64,000 nt of DNA from assembly GCA_964548905.1 (NCBI GenBank), contig CAZJTL010000005.1, positions 1 through 64,000 on the forward strand, read 5' to 3'. This document shows, one piece after another, positions 51,854 to 60,285 of this stretch (within the stretch, counting starts at the first letter, position 1; each line of letters starts with the position of its first letter). The notes below the pieces were generated by a model that was not told the DNA's origin, made no database searches, and was given only the letters and a program-made list of their open reading frames with translations. This stretch comes from CAZJTL01 sp964548905 (GTDB lineage Bacteria > Cyanobacteriota > Cyanobacteriia > Cyanobacteriales > Xenococcaceae). Made by a program: the position numbers and the translations under genes.

Positions 51854-52255
51854 CTACGGAAACAAACCCAGGCGAATCCATAGTTCTCGGGCTGCTACTT
51901 GAGCAGAACTATTCATTTCCAAGTACTCTACAGTAACTTTCCCAACAGAACTAATTCCCGTAATCCTAGCAGAATCATTATCAACCTGAAAATGTTCACT
52001 CCACCGATCCTCTCTTGGATGAAAGAAACGAACTTCGATAGTTGAATCAGGTTCGCTGCCACTGGTGCGGTTTCCTTTGCGGAGATTGCAGGAGCGACAT
52101 GCAAGAGCTAGGTTTGATTCGTCATTTGCGCCTTGTCGAGAGAGTGGAATGATATGCTCAACCTCAAACGGAAAATTGAAGACTAGTTCAGGGGCGCGGC
52201 AATACTCACAACGATGGTTTGCTCGTTCTGCGATCGCAACGTAATAAGGATTCAT
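51854..52255 (-). CDS. HNH endonuclease
   Basis: 133 residues. Zinc cysteines in NHRCEYCRAP and CRSCNLRKG, and the HNH core in FEVEHIIPLSRQGANDESNL: histidine of VEHI, asparagine of ESNLALA. DNA nicking or cutting is expected. The C-terminal half (about 75-133) follows cyanobacterial homologues. It starts 4 bases inside the upstream gene (ATGA overlap), so the two are translated together. It sits within an exoprotein array and may have arrived as a unit. Confidence 0.9.
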   Translation of the reverse strand: MNPYYVAIAERANHRCEYCRAPELVFNFPFEVEHIIPLSRQGANDESNLALACRSCNLRKGNRTSGSEPDSTIEVRFFHPREDRWSEHFQVDNDSARITGISSVGKVTVEYLEMNSSAQVAARELWIRLGLFP

Positions 52256-52614
52256 GAATGCTCTTGCTGTATTAATGCGGCTGTTCGAGCTGTTGCCGCT
52301 CTCAATTCAGCTTCAACCAGGGAATCTAACTCTGTTTGCTGTTCTAGGGGGAGTTGTTGCCCTCGATCTCGTGCTATCCGCCATAAACCCATTAACTCTG
52401 ATAAACGCTCTTGTTGCTCGACACTGAAAAATGGATCGGGACGAAAGCTCTGCATAATGAGGAAGGCTCTAAATTCAGTCTCATCCAATTGAGCAGTTAA
52501 GGCATCTAGGGCTTGCCCCGCAGTTTTGCCAACAGAGTGCTTATCTCCTGCTATAGCACGGTAGAATTTCTCCCCGCTATCATCAGAGATTGGCAAAATT
52601 GTCACTGTAGTCAT
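52252..52614 (-). CDS. Conserved protein co-encoded with an HNH endonuclease
   Basis: 120 residues. MTTVTILPISDDSGEKFYRA is followed by IAGDKHSVGKTAGQALDALT, a HicB-like beta strand and helix start, and the C-terminal half is helical (QQERLSELMGLWRIARDRGQ). I know similar proteins upstream of HNH genes in cyanobacteria but no function. It could be a partner or modulator of the nuclease, judged only from the 4-base overlap. Confidence 0.6.
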   Translation of the reverse strand: MTTVTILPISDDSGEKFYRAIAGDKHSVGKTAGQALDALTAQLDETEFRAFLIMQSFRPDPFFSVEQQERLSELMGLWRIARDRGQQLPLEQQTELDSLVEAELRAATARTAALIQQEHS

Positions 52615-52781
52615 GTTTCCAGCTTGTAATCGCTTGTTCTCAATTATAGCTTTTATGCTCCACGCGGAATTTTAACCTTACTCGATCGCTCTAAACTAAC
52701 TTTTAGGAGAATGTCAACAAATTGTTGACATTTTGGATTTTGCCAAAATTGTGTCGATGCGATCGCCAATCGATCGAGAAA

Positions 52782-54513
52782 TCAAATCCCTCCATTACAG
52801 GCGATCGCCTCAGAGAAATTACGCTCAGTAGTATTAGGAGTAGGATAAGCTGTTAAAACAACTTGCCCTTGAGCATTCTTTATCATTCCCCGTGCAGGAA
52901 TCACTTCATCAGAAGAAAAAGTTTTTTTATGCTCATCTAATTTAATAGCTTCTCCCAGTCTCCCCGTCTCCTCGTCTCCCAGTCTCCCAGTCTCCCAGTC
53001 TCCCCCTCTCCCTTGCTCAGAAGCTCCCTGTTCTCCTGATAGATAACTACTATTAAGAGGTTTAGTTGGATCGGTAGGCATACCGCCACGTCGAGTAATA
53101 GTAAAGCTACTAGCGTTAGCTATATTTCCCGATGCAGAACAAGCTTGTGCAGATACTTCTTCTAGTAGTAATATTAATATTGCCGCCCTTCCCTTTTTGT
53201 GCGTTGGCAACAATATCGCTGTTGCGATCGCCAGAAGCAACAATAAAGGCAGCATCAATGTTGAGATCGCCACCAGAAGCATTTTGAGAAGCTTTGGCAG
53301 AGATTAAACCGTTGTTATTAAGACGTAAGATTTCGCCTATTTTGAGGTTAACATTACCACCAGTACCAAATTCTGTAGATGCTAAGATTTTCCCACCGCG
53401 ATCAAGCTTTAAAGAATTAGCTTGAATCGATATTTTGCCGCCATTTCCTTGTCCCAAACTATTAACTGCTACTTGAGAATTGTTAGTAATATTAAAGCTG
53501 TTAGGATTGCTTATTTCAATATTGCCACCGTTTCCCGTAGCTTCAGCCGCAGTATCAGCCAATCTTCCTGTTTGACTACCATCCAAATTAATACTGTCAG
53601 CTACATTTAGTGCAATATTGCCAGCATTACCCCTATTTTTAGTAATGGTTGTGATTTTGCCACCACTATTTAAGATGAGATTTTTAGTTTAGTATTGATG
53701 TTAATACTACCTCCATCTCTAGCATTTTCGGTATTAGCACCAATTACCGAACCATTAGCTAATCTCAAATCATTAGTATCGATCGTAATATTTCCTGGTT
53801 TACCTGTAGTTCCTGTTTTGATACCAGTAGAAACAGAAGAAAAATTATTCAGAGATATGGTAGGAGCAGAAATTTTAATATTTCCTGCTGTACCGTCACC
53901 ACCTGGTTGTACTTCAGTAATGATAATGCTATTACCATCGATCGCCAGATCTCTAGTAGCGTTAATAATTATATTTCCGCCATTTCCTTTGGTTTTAGCA
54001 TCTGCAATAAACAAGGTTTTTTCTCTGTCACCGCCACCAATTTTTCCGTTAAAAGAGATCGAACCTGCCGAAATATCAATATTACCTGCATTACCGATAG
54101 CAGTGTCTTCTGATTGAGTAATAATTGTTGTACTAAAAAAGTCCAGGCGATCGGCAACTTTAATTTTGACATTACCTGCATTGCCAATCCCAAAAGATTT
54201 AGTCCCAAAGAAATTACTTTATTAATTTTGATCTCTCCTGCAATAGGGGACGATATTCCTTGATTTACTCCAACTCCTGCTATTATTTGGCTTTTTGCCG
54301 AAAGTTTGAAATTTCTGGTATTAACTCCAATAAATCCGCCAACATCTGCGCGTACATTTACTTGTGCGCCATTAGTTAAATTAAGATCGCCCCTTTCTAC
54401 TCCTTCAGGAAAAATCAGACTACCATTTTCACTAATTTCTATCTTCCCTGCACCTGATAAACCTCCTAATTCTACTCTTCCTCCTGGTGCAAAGATTTTC
54501 CCTCCATTCTAAG
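52782..54513 (-). pseudogene. Truncated and frameshifted two-partner-secretion exoprotein
   Basis: The frame begins with NGGKIFAPGGRVELGGLSGA at about 54513, equivalent to residue 200 of the intact paralogue, so signal and TPS domains are missing. Frame breaks lie near 54230, 53680 and 53140; between them are clear segments such as GNGGNIIINATRDLAI, GNGGKISIQANSLKLD and TITRRGGMPTDPT. The last segment is intact to FSEAIACNGGI-stop at 52782 and contains an in-frame octamer array (52950-53020). It is a dead copy of the array. Confidence 0.85.
52950..53020 (-). repeat. Octamer tandem repeat GGGAGACT in the exoprotein pseudogene
   Basis: Seven units on the coding strand: GGGAGACT three times, then GGGAGACG, AGGAGACG, GGGAGACT and GGGAGAAG. 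It encodes WETGRLGDEETGRLG, before KLDEHKKTFSSDEVI. Confidence 0.8.
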
Positions 54514-54635
54514 GTTTAAGAACTTTCAGCTTCTTGGAGGTTGAGCTATTAAAATTGACAAGCTACCCTTGAATGCTACAATTTAATCTCGATTTGAGTG
54601 TTTTTAATTTATAAAACTTTAACAAAAAGAAGATT

Positions 54636-55649
54636 TCATACTGTACTAGTTAATTCTTCCAACTGAGCCAACTGTTCCCAAACTGCTTGTAGAAGTGCAT
54701 CTAATCCCATGCCAGTAACGGCAGAAATAGTAAAAATAGAAGCACAAGTAAGATGTTTTAATTGGCTCATCTTTTCTTGCTTGGTTTCTTCGTCTACTGC
54801 ATCGGCTTTATTAAGAGCAATAATTTGTGGGCGATCGCTCAATCCTCTACCATAAGCTGTTAACTCATCTTGAATTACTTGATAATGGGCGATCGGATCT
54901 TCAGCAGTCAAATCGATTAAATGTAAAAGTAAGCGAGTACGTTCGATATGACGTAAAAACTCGTGTCCCAAGCCAACTCCAGCATGTGCGCCAGCAATTA
55001 AACCAGGAATATCAGCAAATACAGTACCATCACCTGTAGGCTTACGCACTACTCCTAAATTGGGAACTAAAGTAGTAAAAGGATAATCTGCTATCTTAGG
55101 ACGAGCAGACGAAAGAGCAGAAATTAAAGTAGATTTTCCTGCATTGGGCAAACCGATAATCCCTACTTCTGCCAGTAGTTTTAATTCTAGACACAAAAAC
55201 TTATGTTCTCCTTCTAAACCTGGTAATGAGTATTCTGGGGCGCGGTTGCTATTACTCAAAAAATGTTTGTTACCCAAACCACCTTTACCACCTTTAGCAA
55301 TACAGACAGTTTGCCCTGCTGCGACCAGATCGGCAAGTAATTCTTCTGTCTCAAGATCGTAGATTGCTGTACCACAAGGGACTTCGATGGTCAGATCCTT
55401 TCCTGAAGCACCTGTACAATTATTGGGTCCTCCTTTTTTCCCATCTTCTGCTTTAAACAGACGAGAATATTTAAAATCTAGTAGAGTTTGTAGGCGTTCT
55501 ACCGCAACGAAAATAACCGAACCCCCTCTTCCTCCATTACCACCAGCCGGTCCACCCGCAGGAACATATTTTTCCCTACGAAAGGCGACCATACCATCGC
55601 CACCCTTACCAGCTTCTACTTCTATTTCCGCGCGATCGATAAATTGCAT
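54636..55649 (-). CDS. obgE: GTPase ObgE/CgtA
   Basis: 337 residues. Residues 1-158 form the glycine-rich Obg fold (IEVEAGKGGDGMVAFRREKY, GGPAGGNGGRGGSVIFVA); the G domain has G1 GLPNAGKSTLI, G3 DIPGLIAGAH and G4 ALNKADA. The protein ends soon after the G domain, the usual length in cyanobacteria. It is needed for assembly of the large ribosomal subunit. Single gene. Confidence 0.97.
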   Translation of the reverse strand: MQFIDRAEIEVEAGKGGDGMVAFRREKYVPAGGPAGGNGGRGGSVIFVAVERLQTLLDFKYSRLFKAEDGKKGGPNNCTGASGKDLTIEVPCGTAIYDLETEELLADLVAAGQTVCIAKGGKGGLGNKHFLSNSNRAPEYSLPGLEGEHKFLCLELKLLAEVGIIGLPNAGKSTLISALSSARPKIADYPFTTLVPNLGVVRKPTGDGTVFADIPGLIAGAHAGVGLGHEFLRHIERTRLLLHLIDLTAEDPIAHYQVIQDELTAYGRGLSDRPQIIALNKADAVDEETKQEKMSQLKHLTCASIFTISAVTGMGLDALLQAVWEQLAQLEELTSTV

Positions 55650-55900
55650 TTTTGGTTACTTCATCTAGTCAATTATTAGTCTATCGTTCGCGAACAACAA
55701 TTAACCTCACCAGACCTATCCAAATTTGAGGACTTTACCTATACGAAGATTTTCTCCGCATAAATAAAGTCCTTTTAGTTTTATTTGATTGTATCGATTG
55801 TTGATACCAAGTTGCACTCAAAGATAGTAGATAGATTCCAACTTGTGTTCGTAAGCTAATAGTTGTGTTCAATCAACTATGAACCATGAACCATGAACTA

Positions 55901-56221
55901 TTACATACGTGAAAGAGCAGTTATTTTGGTACGTTTATCTGTACTCAACCCCTCTAATTCATTGCTTTTTAGCCAGCCTTCTTTAATTAACCTAGCGAAA
56001 ACAAAAATAAGCCCTGACTCTTGGTAATCGTATTTTCCATCAAGATCGTGTCTTCTGGCACTTAAAAAATCGTGCAGTTTCCACAAATCGCTTAGTTCAG
56101 CAATAGTGCTGGCTTTTGAGCGAACTTCTTGCATCAAAGCCTCAATTTCACGCTCGTAAGCTATCCTAAATGCTTCTTGAGCTACTTTTTCCTCCGTAAT
56201 AGACCATTCACTTACTGTCAT
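55901..56221 (-). CDS. frp: Fluorescence recovery protein (FRP)
   Basis: 106 residues, all helical. EAFRIAYEREIEALMQEVRS, DLWKLHDFLSARRHDLDGKY, DYQESGLIFVFARLIKEGWL. W47, H50, D51 and R57 correspond to W50, H53, D54 and R60 of the Synechocystis protein that bind OCP. FRP speeds return of active red OCP to the orange form and detaches it from the phycobilisome. It follows ocp by 130 bases on the same strand, with a terminator hairpin between, so it probably has its own promoter or depends on read-through. Confidence 0.95.
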   Translation of the reverse strand: MTVSEWSITEEKVAQEAFRIAYEREIEALMQEVRSKASTIAELSDLWKLHDFLSARRHDLDGKYDYQESGLIFVFARLIKEGWLKSNELEGLSTDKRTKITALSRM

Positions 56222-56284
56222 TGTTCAACCCGTATCTTATGTAGTCATTCATGTTACCAAATCGTACTATTTACTCGAACATGC

Positions 56285-56313
56285 AAAAAGCGCCCTTTCT
56301 AAAAAGAGCGCCC
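56285..56313 (-). terminator. Intrinsic terminator between ocp and frp
   Basis: On the minus strand: GGGCGCTCTTTTTAGAAAGG, GCGC then TTTTT. The stem GCGCTCTTT/AAAGGGCGC has one G-T pair and is followed by five T. Confidence 0.8.
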
Positions 56314-56351
56314 AATTCACTATTTATAGTCGATCTACGCTCGTAATTCTT

Positions 56352-57308
56352 CTAGCGAACCAAGTTTAAAAGTTCTTTAGGAGATGCTAGTAAATCGATC
56401 GCGACAAAGAAGATTTTGCCTTCAGGATTGAGCAAGAAGCGCCAAGCCATGTTCATACCAACACCTGCACCAAACCAAGGAGTTTGTACTTTCCCAGTTA
56501 CTTTAATTTGGGTATAGCCATCATCAGCAGGTTCAGAAACACCTCGTTCTGGCATTAATTGAAGATTCTGGCATTCTTCTCGGAAAAAGCGTAAAATGTC
56601 ATCTTTGCCAACAATTGGTCTTTTGAAGGGAGGTTGCAAAGCGCCATCAGGAGTAAATAATTGAATTAGTGCATCGAAATCATTAGCGTTCATATTGTTC
56701 ATGTAATTGAGAACAGTCTGATTAGTAACACCTTCGATCTTGACTTGAGTACGCTGTGATACTTCTTTGGGTGCAACTACAGGTTCAGAAACAGTTTTGC
56801 TACCCGCTTTACCTGACTCGAAACCCATATCAACTACAGCGTTACGCAAAACTGTAATTTGTTGACCAGATTCCAAACTTTTAATTGCTTCTAATACTGC
56901 TGAAGCATTGGCAGAAAGACGATAACCTGTTGGAATTGGCGCAACAGTTCCCTGTTCCATCCATTCTCCTAATTGATACCAAAAACCTAGCTTGATGTTT
57001 GCAGACCACGAACCATAAGTTCTGCAAATTTCTGTATCAGCACGATTGGCAAGGTCGCACATTACCTGTGTTTGCTCGGCAAAACTCATTTGCTTGACTT
57101 TATTGAGAGTCGCCTCTGCAAATATCATATTAGCAGCACCAGGAGCAGCAACGGTAATCGTTTTGCCCATTTCTAGATAAGCAAACCAGATTAAAGCTAG
57201 CTGATCTTCAGCATTAAGCTGGCTGAATCTGGCGATCGTTGCTGGAACTGCATCAGCAGATAGAGTTCCAGGAAATATTCCTCTGGCTGAATCAATCGTA
57301 AATGGCAT
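56352..57308 (-). CDS. ocp: Orange carotenoid protein (OCP1 type)
   Basis: 318 residues. The N-terminal all-helical carotenoid domain (MPFTIDSARGIFPGTLSADA to about 165) has Y44, W110 and R155; the C-terminal NTF2-like domain (about 195-318) has the carotenoid-bonding Y202 and W289, equivalent to Y201 and W288 of Synechocystis. R155, the inter-domain salt bridge, and a co-located frp gene indicate the OCP1 type. Strong blue-green light converts it to the red form, which quenches phycobilisomes. The ketolase for its carotenoid is not in the window. Confidence 0.97.
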   Translation of the reverse strand: MPFTIDSARGIFPGTLSADAVPATIARFSQLNAEDQLALIWFAYLEMGKTITVAAPGAANMIFAEATLNKVKQMSFAEQTQVMCDLANRADTEICRTYGSWSANIKLGFWYQLGEWMEQGTVAPIPTGYRLSANASAVLEAIKSLESGQQITVLRNAVVDMGFESGKAGSKTVSEPVVAPKEVSQRTQVKIEGVTNQTVLNYMNNMNANDFDALIQLFTPDGALQPPFKRPIVGKDDILRFFREECQNLQLMPERGVSEPADDGYTQIKVTGKVQTPWFGAGVGMNMAWRFLLNPEGKIFFVAIDLLASPKELLNLVR

Positions 57309-57415
57309 AAAAATAGCTACCTTAAAATGTGTGCAAATTGCAGAAAAGCGAACTTAAAAGCTTTTGAGGGAAAGAATTTTACTTGCCTCTCTTTCAAAGT
57401 ATCACAATATCTTAA

Positions 57416-57823
57416 AAAAAGTACATAAAACTGTCCGAGAAAAGTGCATTTAACTCTAATGCACCGATCGTAGATGAAGAGACGATCGCAGCGTTTCACA
57501 AAGATGCGCGTCTGCGTCAAAATTTACAGCGATCGCTTGATGTCATGCTGCGTTTTTATGGATTGCAACGCCATGAGAGTGAACAAGAAAAAATGACGAT
57601 CGATTGTTCGGAAGATTATTCAATTGGCAAAAATGAATGGATTTGTCTGTTTGACCATAATTATCTGCGGATTACTCGTATATTAAAGTGTTTGATAGCA
57701 TTTGGGCTAGAAAATGAAGCATTAGCTTTTTATGAGTGTTTGCGAAAAATCTACCATCAAGATAGCGATCGCATTGGTAGTAAAACCTTTCAATATTGGA
57801 CAAATGCCCTCAAAAGTAATTAA
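57416..57823 (+). pseudogene. OGFr_N-like domain protein, 5'-truncated
   Basis: The open frame starts after a stop at 57413 and reads YIKLSEKSAFNSNAPIVDEE, TIAAFHKDARLRQNLQRSLD, VMLRFYGLQRHE. The family, related to the opioid growth factor receptor N-domain, normally has YIQWLFPL before the SAFNxxAP segment; here most of that motif is gone. There is no good start before the ATG at 57545 (MLRFYGLQRHESEQ), which would leave only 92 residues. It is either a remnant or a short product. It ends 4 bases into the ComEA-like gene from the other strand. Confidence 0.55.
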
Positions 57824-58335
57824 AACTGTAAGTAATACATCAGTTGGGAAGTTTCTTGAGAACCCAATTTTAAACGGCGCTGCAAGTCAGCTAAACCTTT
57901 ATAATCTCCATCTTTCTTGCGATTTCTGATAATTTTGTTGGCTAAAGATTTTTCAACAATAGGAATCTGAGCTAATTCTTTTGCCGATGCCAAGTTAGGA
58001 TTAATTCGTTGTGGTGCAATTAAACTTTGAGGATCGTAGTAAACAAAAGCTAAAACTGGCTCTAGAGGTTTGAGACGATGAACTGGAACACCGATCGCCG
58101 CAGCAATATCTTCAAGACAAAGTAACTGCACTCCCATGCCTACTAACTCTACCAGCGATCGCGCCTGATGAATAGAAATTCCTGGTAATCTTAACCAATC
58201 ATCGACACTAGCTTGATTGACATCAATTTGAAGACCAAGTTCAGCAGCGATCGTAATTTCTTGTAGCGATCGCATTCGATAATAAGGATCGTACAGAAGT
58301 TTCTCGCGAATTTTTAATTGAGTTAGGTTGAACAC
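57820..58335 (-). CDS. ComEA-like helix-hairpin-helix protein
   Basis: About 171 residues from a GTG at 58335 (VFNLTQLKIREKLLYDPYYR). The frame is open to 58503, but that start would overlap the divergent amidohydrolase gene. INVNQASVDDWLRLPGISIH-type HhH (IDVNQASVDDWLRLPGISIH) is followed by a second one, RINPNLASAKELAQIPIVEK. These motifs bind DNA without sequence preference. I recall this two-HhH family from cyanobacteria; its link to DNA uptake is not shown. No export signal is present, so it is not a classical ComEA. Confidence 0.75.
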   Translation of the reverse strand: MFNLTQLKIREKLLYDPYYRMRSLQEITIAAELGLQIDVNQASVDDWLRLPGISIHQARSLVELVGMGVQLLCLEDIAAAIGVPVHRLKPLEPVLAFVYYDPQSLIAPQRINPNLASAKELAQIPIVEKSLANKIIRNRKKDGDYKGLADLQRRLKLGSQETSQLMYYLQF

Positions 58336-58455
58336 AGTTGGGAAAAATGAGACGATGAGATCGAATAAGAGCAAGTTGGTTTGCACACATTTATATTTAC
58401 CTATCAACTCATCAATCCGCAAACAATATTGTTTGAGTAAACTGGACTCCGACAC

Positions 58456-59496
58456 ATGATGATTACTATTTACAGTCCCGATCATCGACGGCAAAATGCC
58501 CAAGCAGAATTAAACGATGGTAAATTGATGCCACCGTTTGACAATCCTCAACGTGCAGAAACAATTCTCGATCGCATCTCACAAATAAAATTAGGACAGA
58601 TTATTTCACCCCGAGATTTTGGCATCGAACCAATTTTGCGCGTACACGATCGCCGTTATCTTTCCTTTCTGGAAACAGCTTGGAACGAGTGGATTTTAGC
58701 CCATGGTAATTGTGATGCATTGCCTCTAGTTTGGGCAGTTCGGACGATGCGAAGCGATCGCGTACCAGAACACATTGACGGCAAATTAAGTTATTATTCT
58801 TTTGATGCGGGAACTCCGATAACGTCTGGAACTTGGCAAGCAGCGACAGCATCGGCAAATGTTGCCCTCACTGCTCAAGAAATGCTCACTAAAGGAGAAA
58901 GAGCCGTTTTTGCCTTGTGCCGCCCTCCAGGACATCATGCCGCGATCGATTTGTATGGTGGTTATTGCTTTCTCAACAACGCGGCGATCGTCGCTCAAGC
59001 TGCCTTAGATAATGGTTGCGATCGCGTCTGTATTCTCGATGTCGATTACCATCATGGCAATGGTACGCAATCTATATTCTACGATCGCAATGACGTTTTA
59101 TTTGTTTCCCTCCATGCCGATCCCACTCACGAATATCCTTTCTTTTTAGGTTATGCCGACGAGAAGGGAATTGGTAAAGGATTGGGCTTTAATCATAATT
59201 ACCCGATGCCTTGGGGAACGAATTGGCATGTCTATCGAGAAACACTAATCGATGCGATCGGCTACATTAATAATTACAGTCCCGATCTCACCATCGTTTC
59301 TCTAGGTTTAGATACTTTTGAGAAAGATCCCCTTGCTAAATTTAGCTTCAAAACTGAAGATTATTTGCGTTTGGGGGAAACGATCGCACTAATTAACAAA
59401 CCAACTTTATTTGTCATGGAAGGTGGTTATGCGATCGAATATCTGGGTGAAAATGTTACCAATGTTTTGGTAGGTTTTGAAGGACTAAGGGATTAG
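58456..59496 (+). CDS. aphA: Histone-deacetylase-family acetylpolyamine amidohydrolase
   Basis: 346 residues. Zinc and catalytic motifs: RPPGHHAAIDLYGGYCFLNN, LDVDYHHGNGTQSIFYD, LGLDTFEKDPLAKF and VMEGGYAIEYLG. The DGKLMPPFDNPQRAETIL start and the insert between 60 and 130 match polyamine amidohydrolases rather than eukaryotic-type deacetylases. It probably removes acetyl groups from polyamines. The end GFEGLRD-stop is within a GGGATTA/GGGGTTA repeat. Confidence 0.9.
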   Translation: MMITIYSPDHRRQNAQAELNDGKLMPPFDNPQRAETILDRISQIKLGQIISPRDFGIEPILRVHDRRYLSFLETAWNEWILAHGNCDALPLVWAVRTMRSDRVPEHIDGKLSYYSFDAGTPITSGTWQAATASANVALTAQEMLTKGERAVFALCRPPGHHAAIDLYGGYCFLNNAAIVAQAALDNGCDRVCILDVDYHHGNGTQSIFYDRNDVLFVSLHADPTHEYPFFLGYADEKGIGKGLGFNHNYPMPWGTNWHVYRETLIDAIGYINNYSPDLTIVSLGLDTFEKDPLAKFSFKTEDYLRLGETIALINKPTLFVMEGGYAIEYLGENVTNVLVGFEGLRD

Positions 59497-59640
59497 GGGT
59501 TAGAGTTTGGATAGGGTGTAGGGTGTGGGGTGTAGGGTGTAGGGAGTAATAAGTAATGAGTAATTAAACTATTGCCTATTGCCTTTTGCCTTTTGCCTAT
59601 TGCCTTTTTAGCAATGAACTATGAGCTATGAACCATGAAC
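59485..59640. repeat. Heptamer arrays between aphA and the VOC gene
   Basis: GGGATTAGGGGTTAG, GGGTGTAGGGTGTAGGG, AGTAATG, TGCCTTTTGCCTTTTGCC and ATGAACC units. Both neighbouring genes use the array: aphA for its stop codon and the VOC gene for its ATG. Confidence 0.8.
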
Positions 59641-60066
59641 AATTTAATTATTTTCCATCTGGCTATTCCCATCAATGATATTGCTGTTGCCAAAGCTTTT
59701 TATGGTGATGGTTTGGGTTGTGCGATCGGTCGTGAAAATAAGGATGCTGTTATTTTTAATTTTTATGGGCATCAACTAGTAGCTCATATGACTGATGAGC
59801 CATTAGTCAGGCAAAAGCACATCTATCCTAGACATTTTGGTATTGTCTTTGGTGATGAATCTGATTGGGAAGCAACTTTAAATAGAGCTAAGCAGAACCA
59901 GTTATCTTTTTATCAACAACCAAAATTACGTTTCCCTGGAAAATTAACCGAACATCGCACTTTTTTCCTAGAAGACCCATTCTATAACTTTTTGGAGTTT
60001 AAATATTACCGCCATCCAGAAGCAATTTTTGAAGCGCAAGAGTTAGCTAAGATTGGCGATAGGTAA
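59635..60066 (+). CDS. VOC (glyoxalase/bleomycin-resistance) family protein
   Basis: 143 residues, two beta-alpha-beta-beta-beta units. FHLAIPINDIAVAKAFYGDG supplies the first metal-type histidine and LEFKYYRHPE the last glutamate; LVAHMTDEP and HFGIVF are the middle strands. The enzyme or binding role is open, as VOC proteins vary. The ATG is in an ATGAACA repeat unit, with no clear ribosome site; MNNLIIFHLAIP still fits family starts. Confidence 0.85.
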   Translation: MNNLIIFHLAIPINDIAVAKAFYGDGLGCAIGRENKDAVIFNFYGHQLVAHMTDEPLVRQKHIYPRHFGIVFGDESDWEATLNRAKQNQLSFYQQPKLRFPGKLTEHRTFFLEDPFYNFLEFKYYRHPEAIFEAQELAKIGDR

Positions 60067-60285
60067 CAAAAGACTTCCTGCGGAAGTCAGGCAAGAGGCA
60101 AGAGGCAAGAGGCAATAGAAATAAGATTTTACGATTAAAGTATTTAAATTGATTCTTTTTTTATTTTTGCAGGAGGTCTAAAGAATCAATATAAATAGTT
60201 GCACAAAATTAAATTCATAGGTGAGGCAGGCAAAAGGCTTTCTTGCAAAAGGCAATATTTTAAAATTCAAAATGAACATTTTTTT

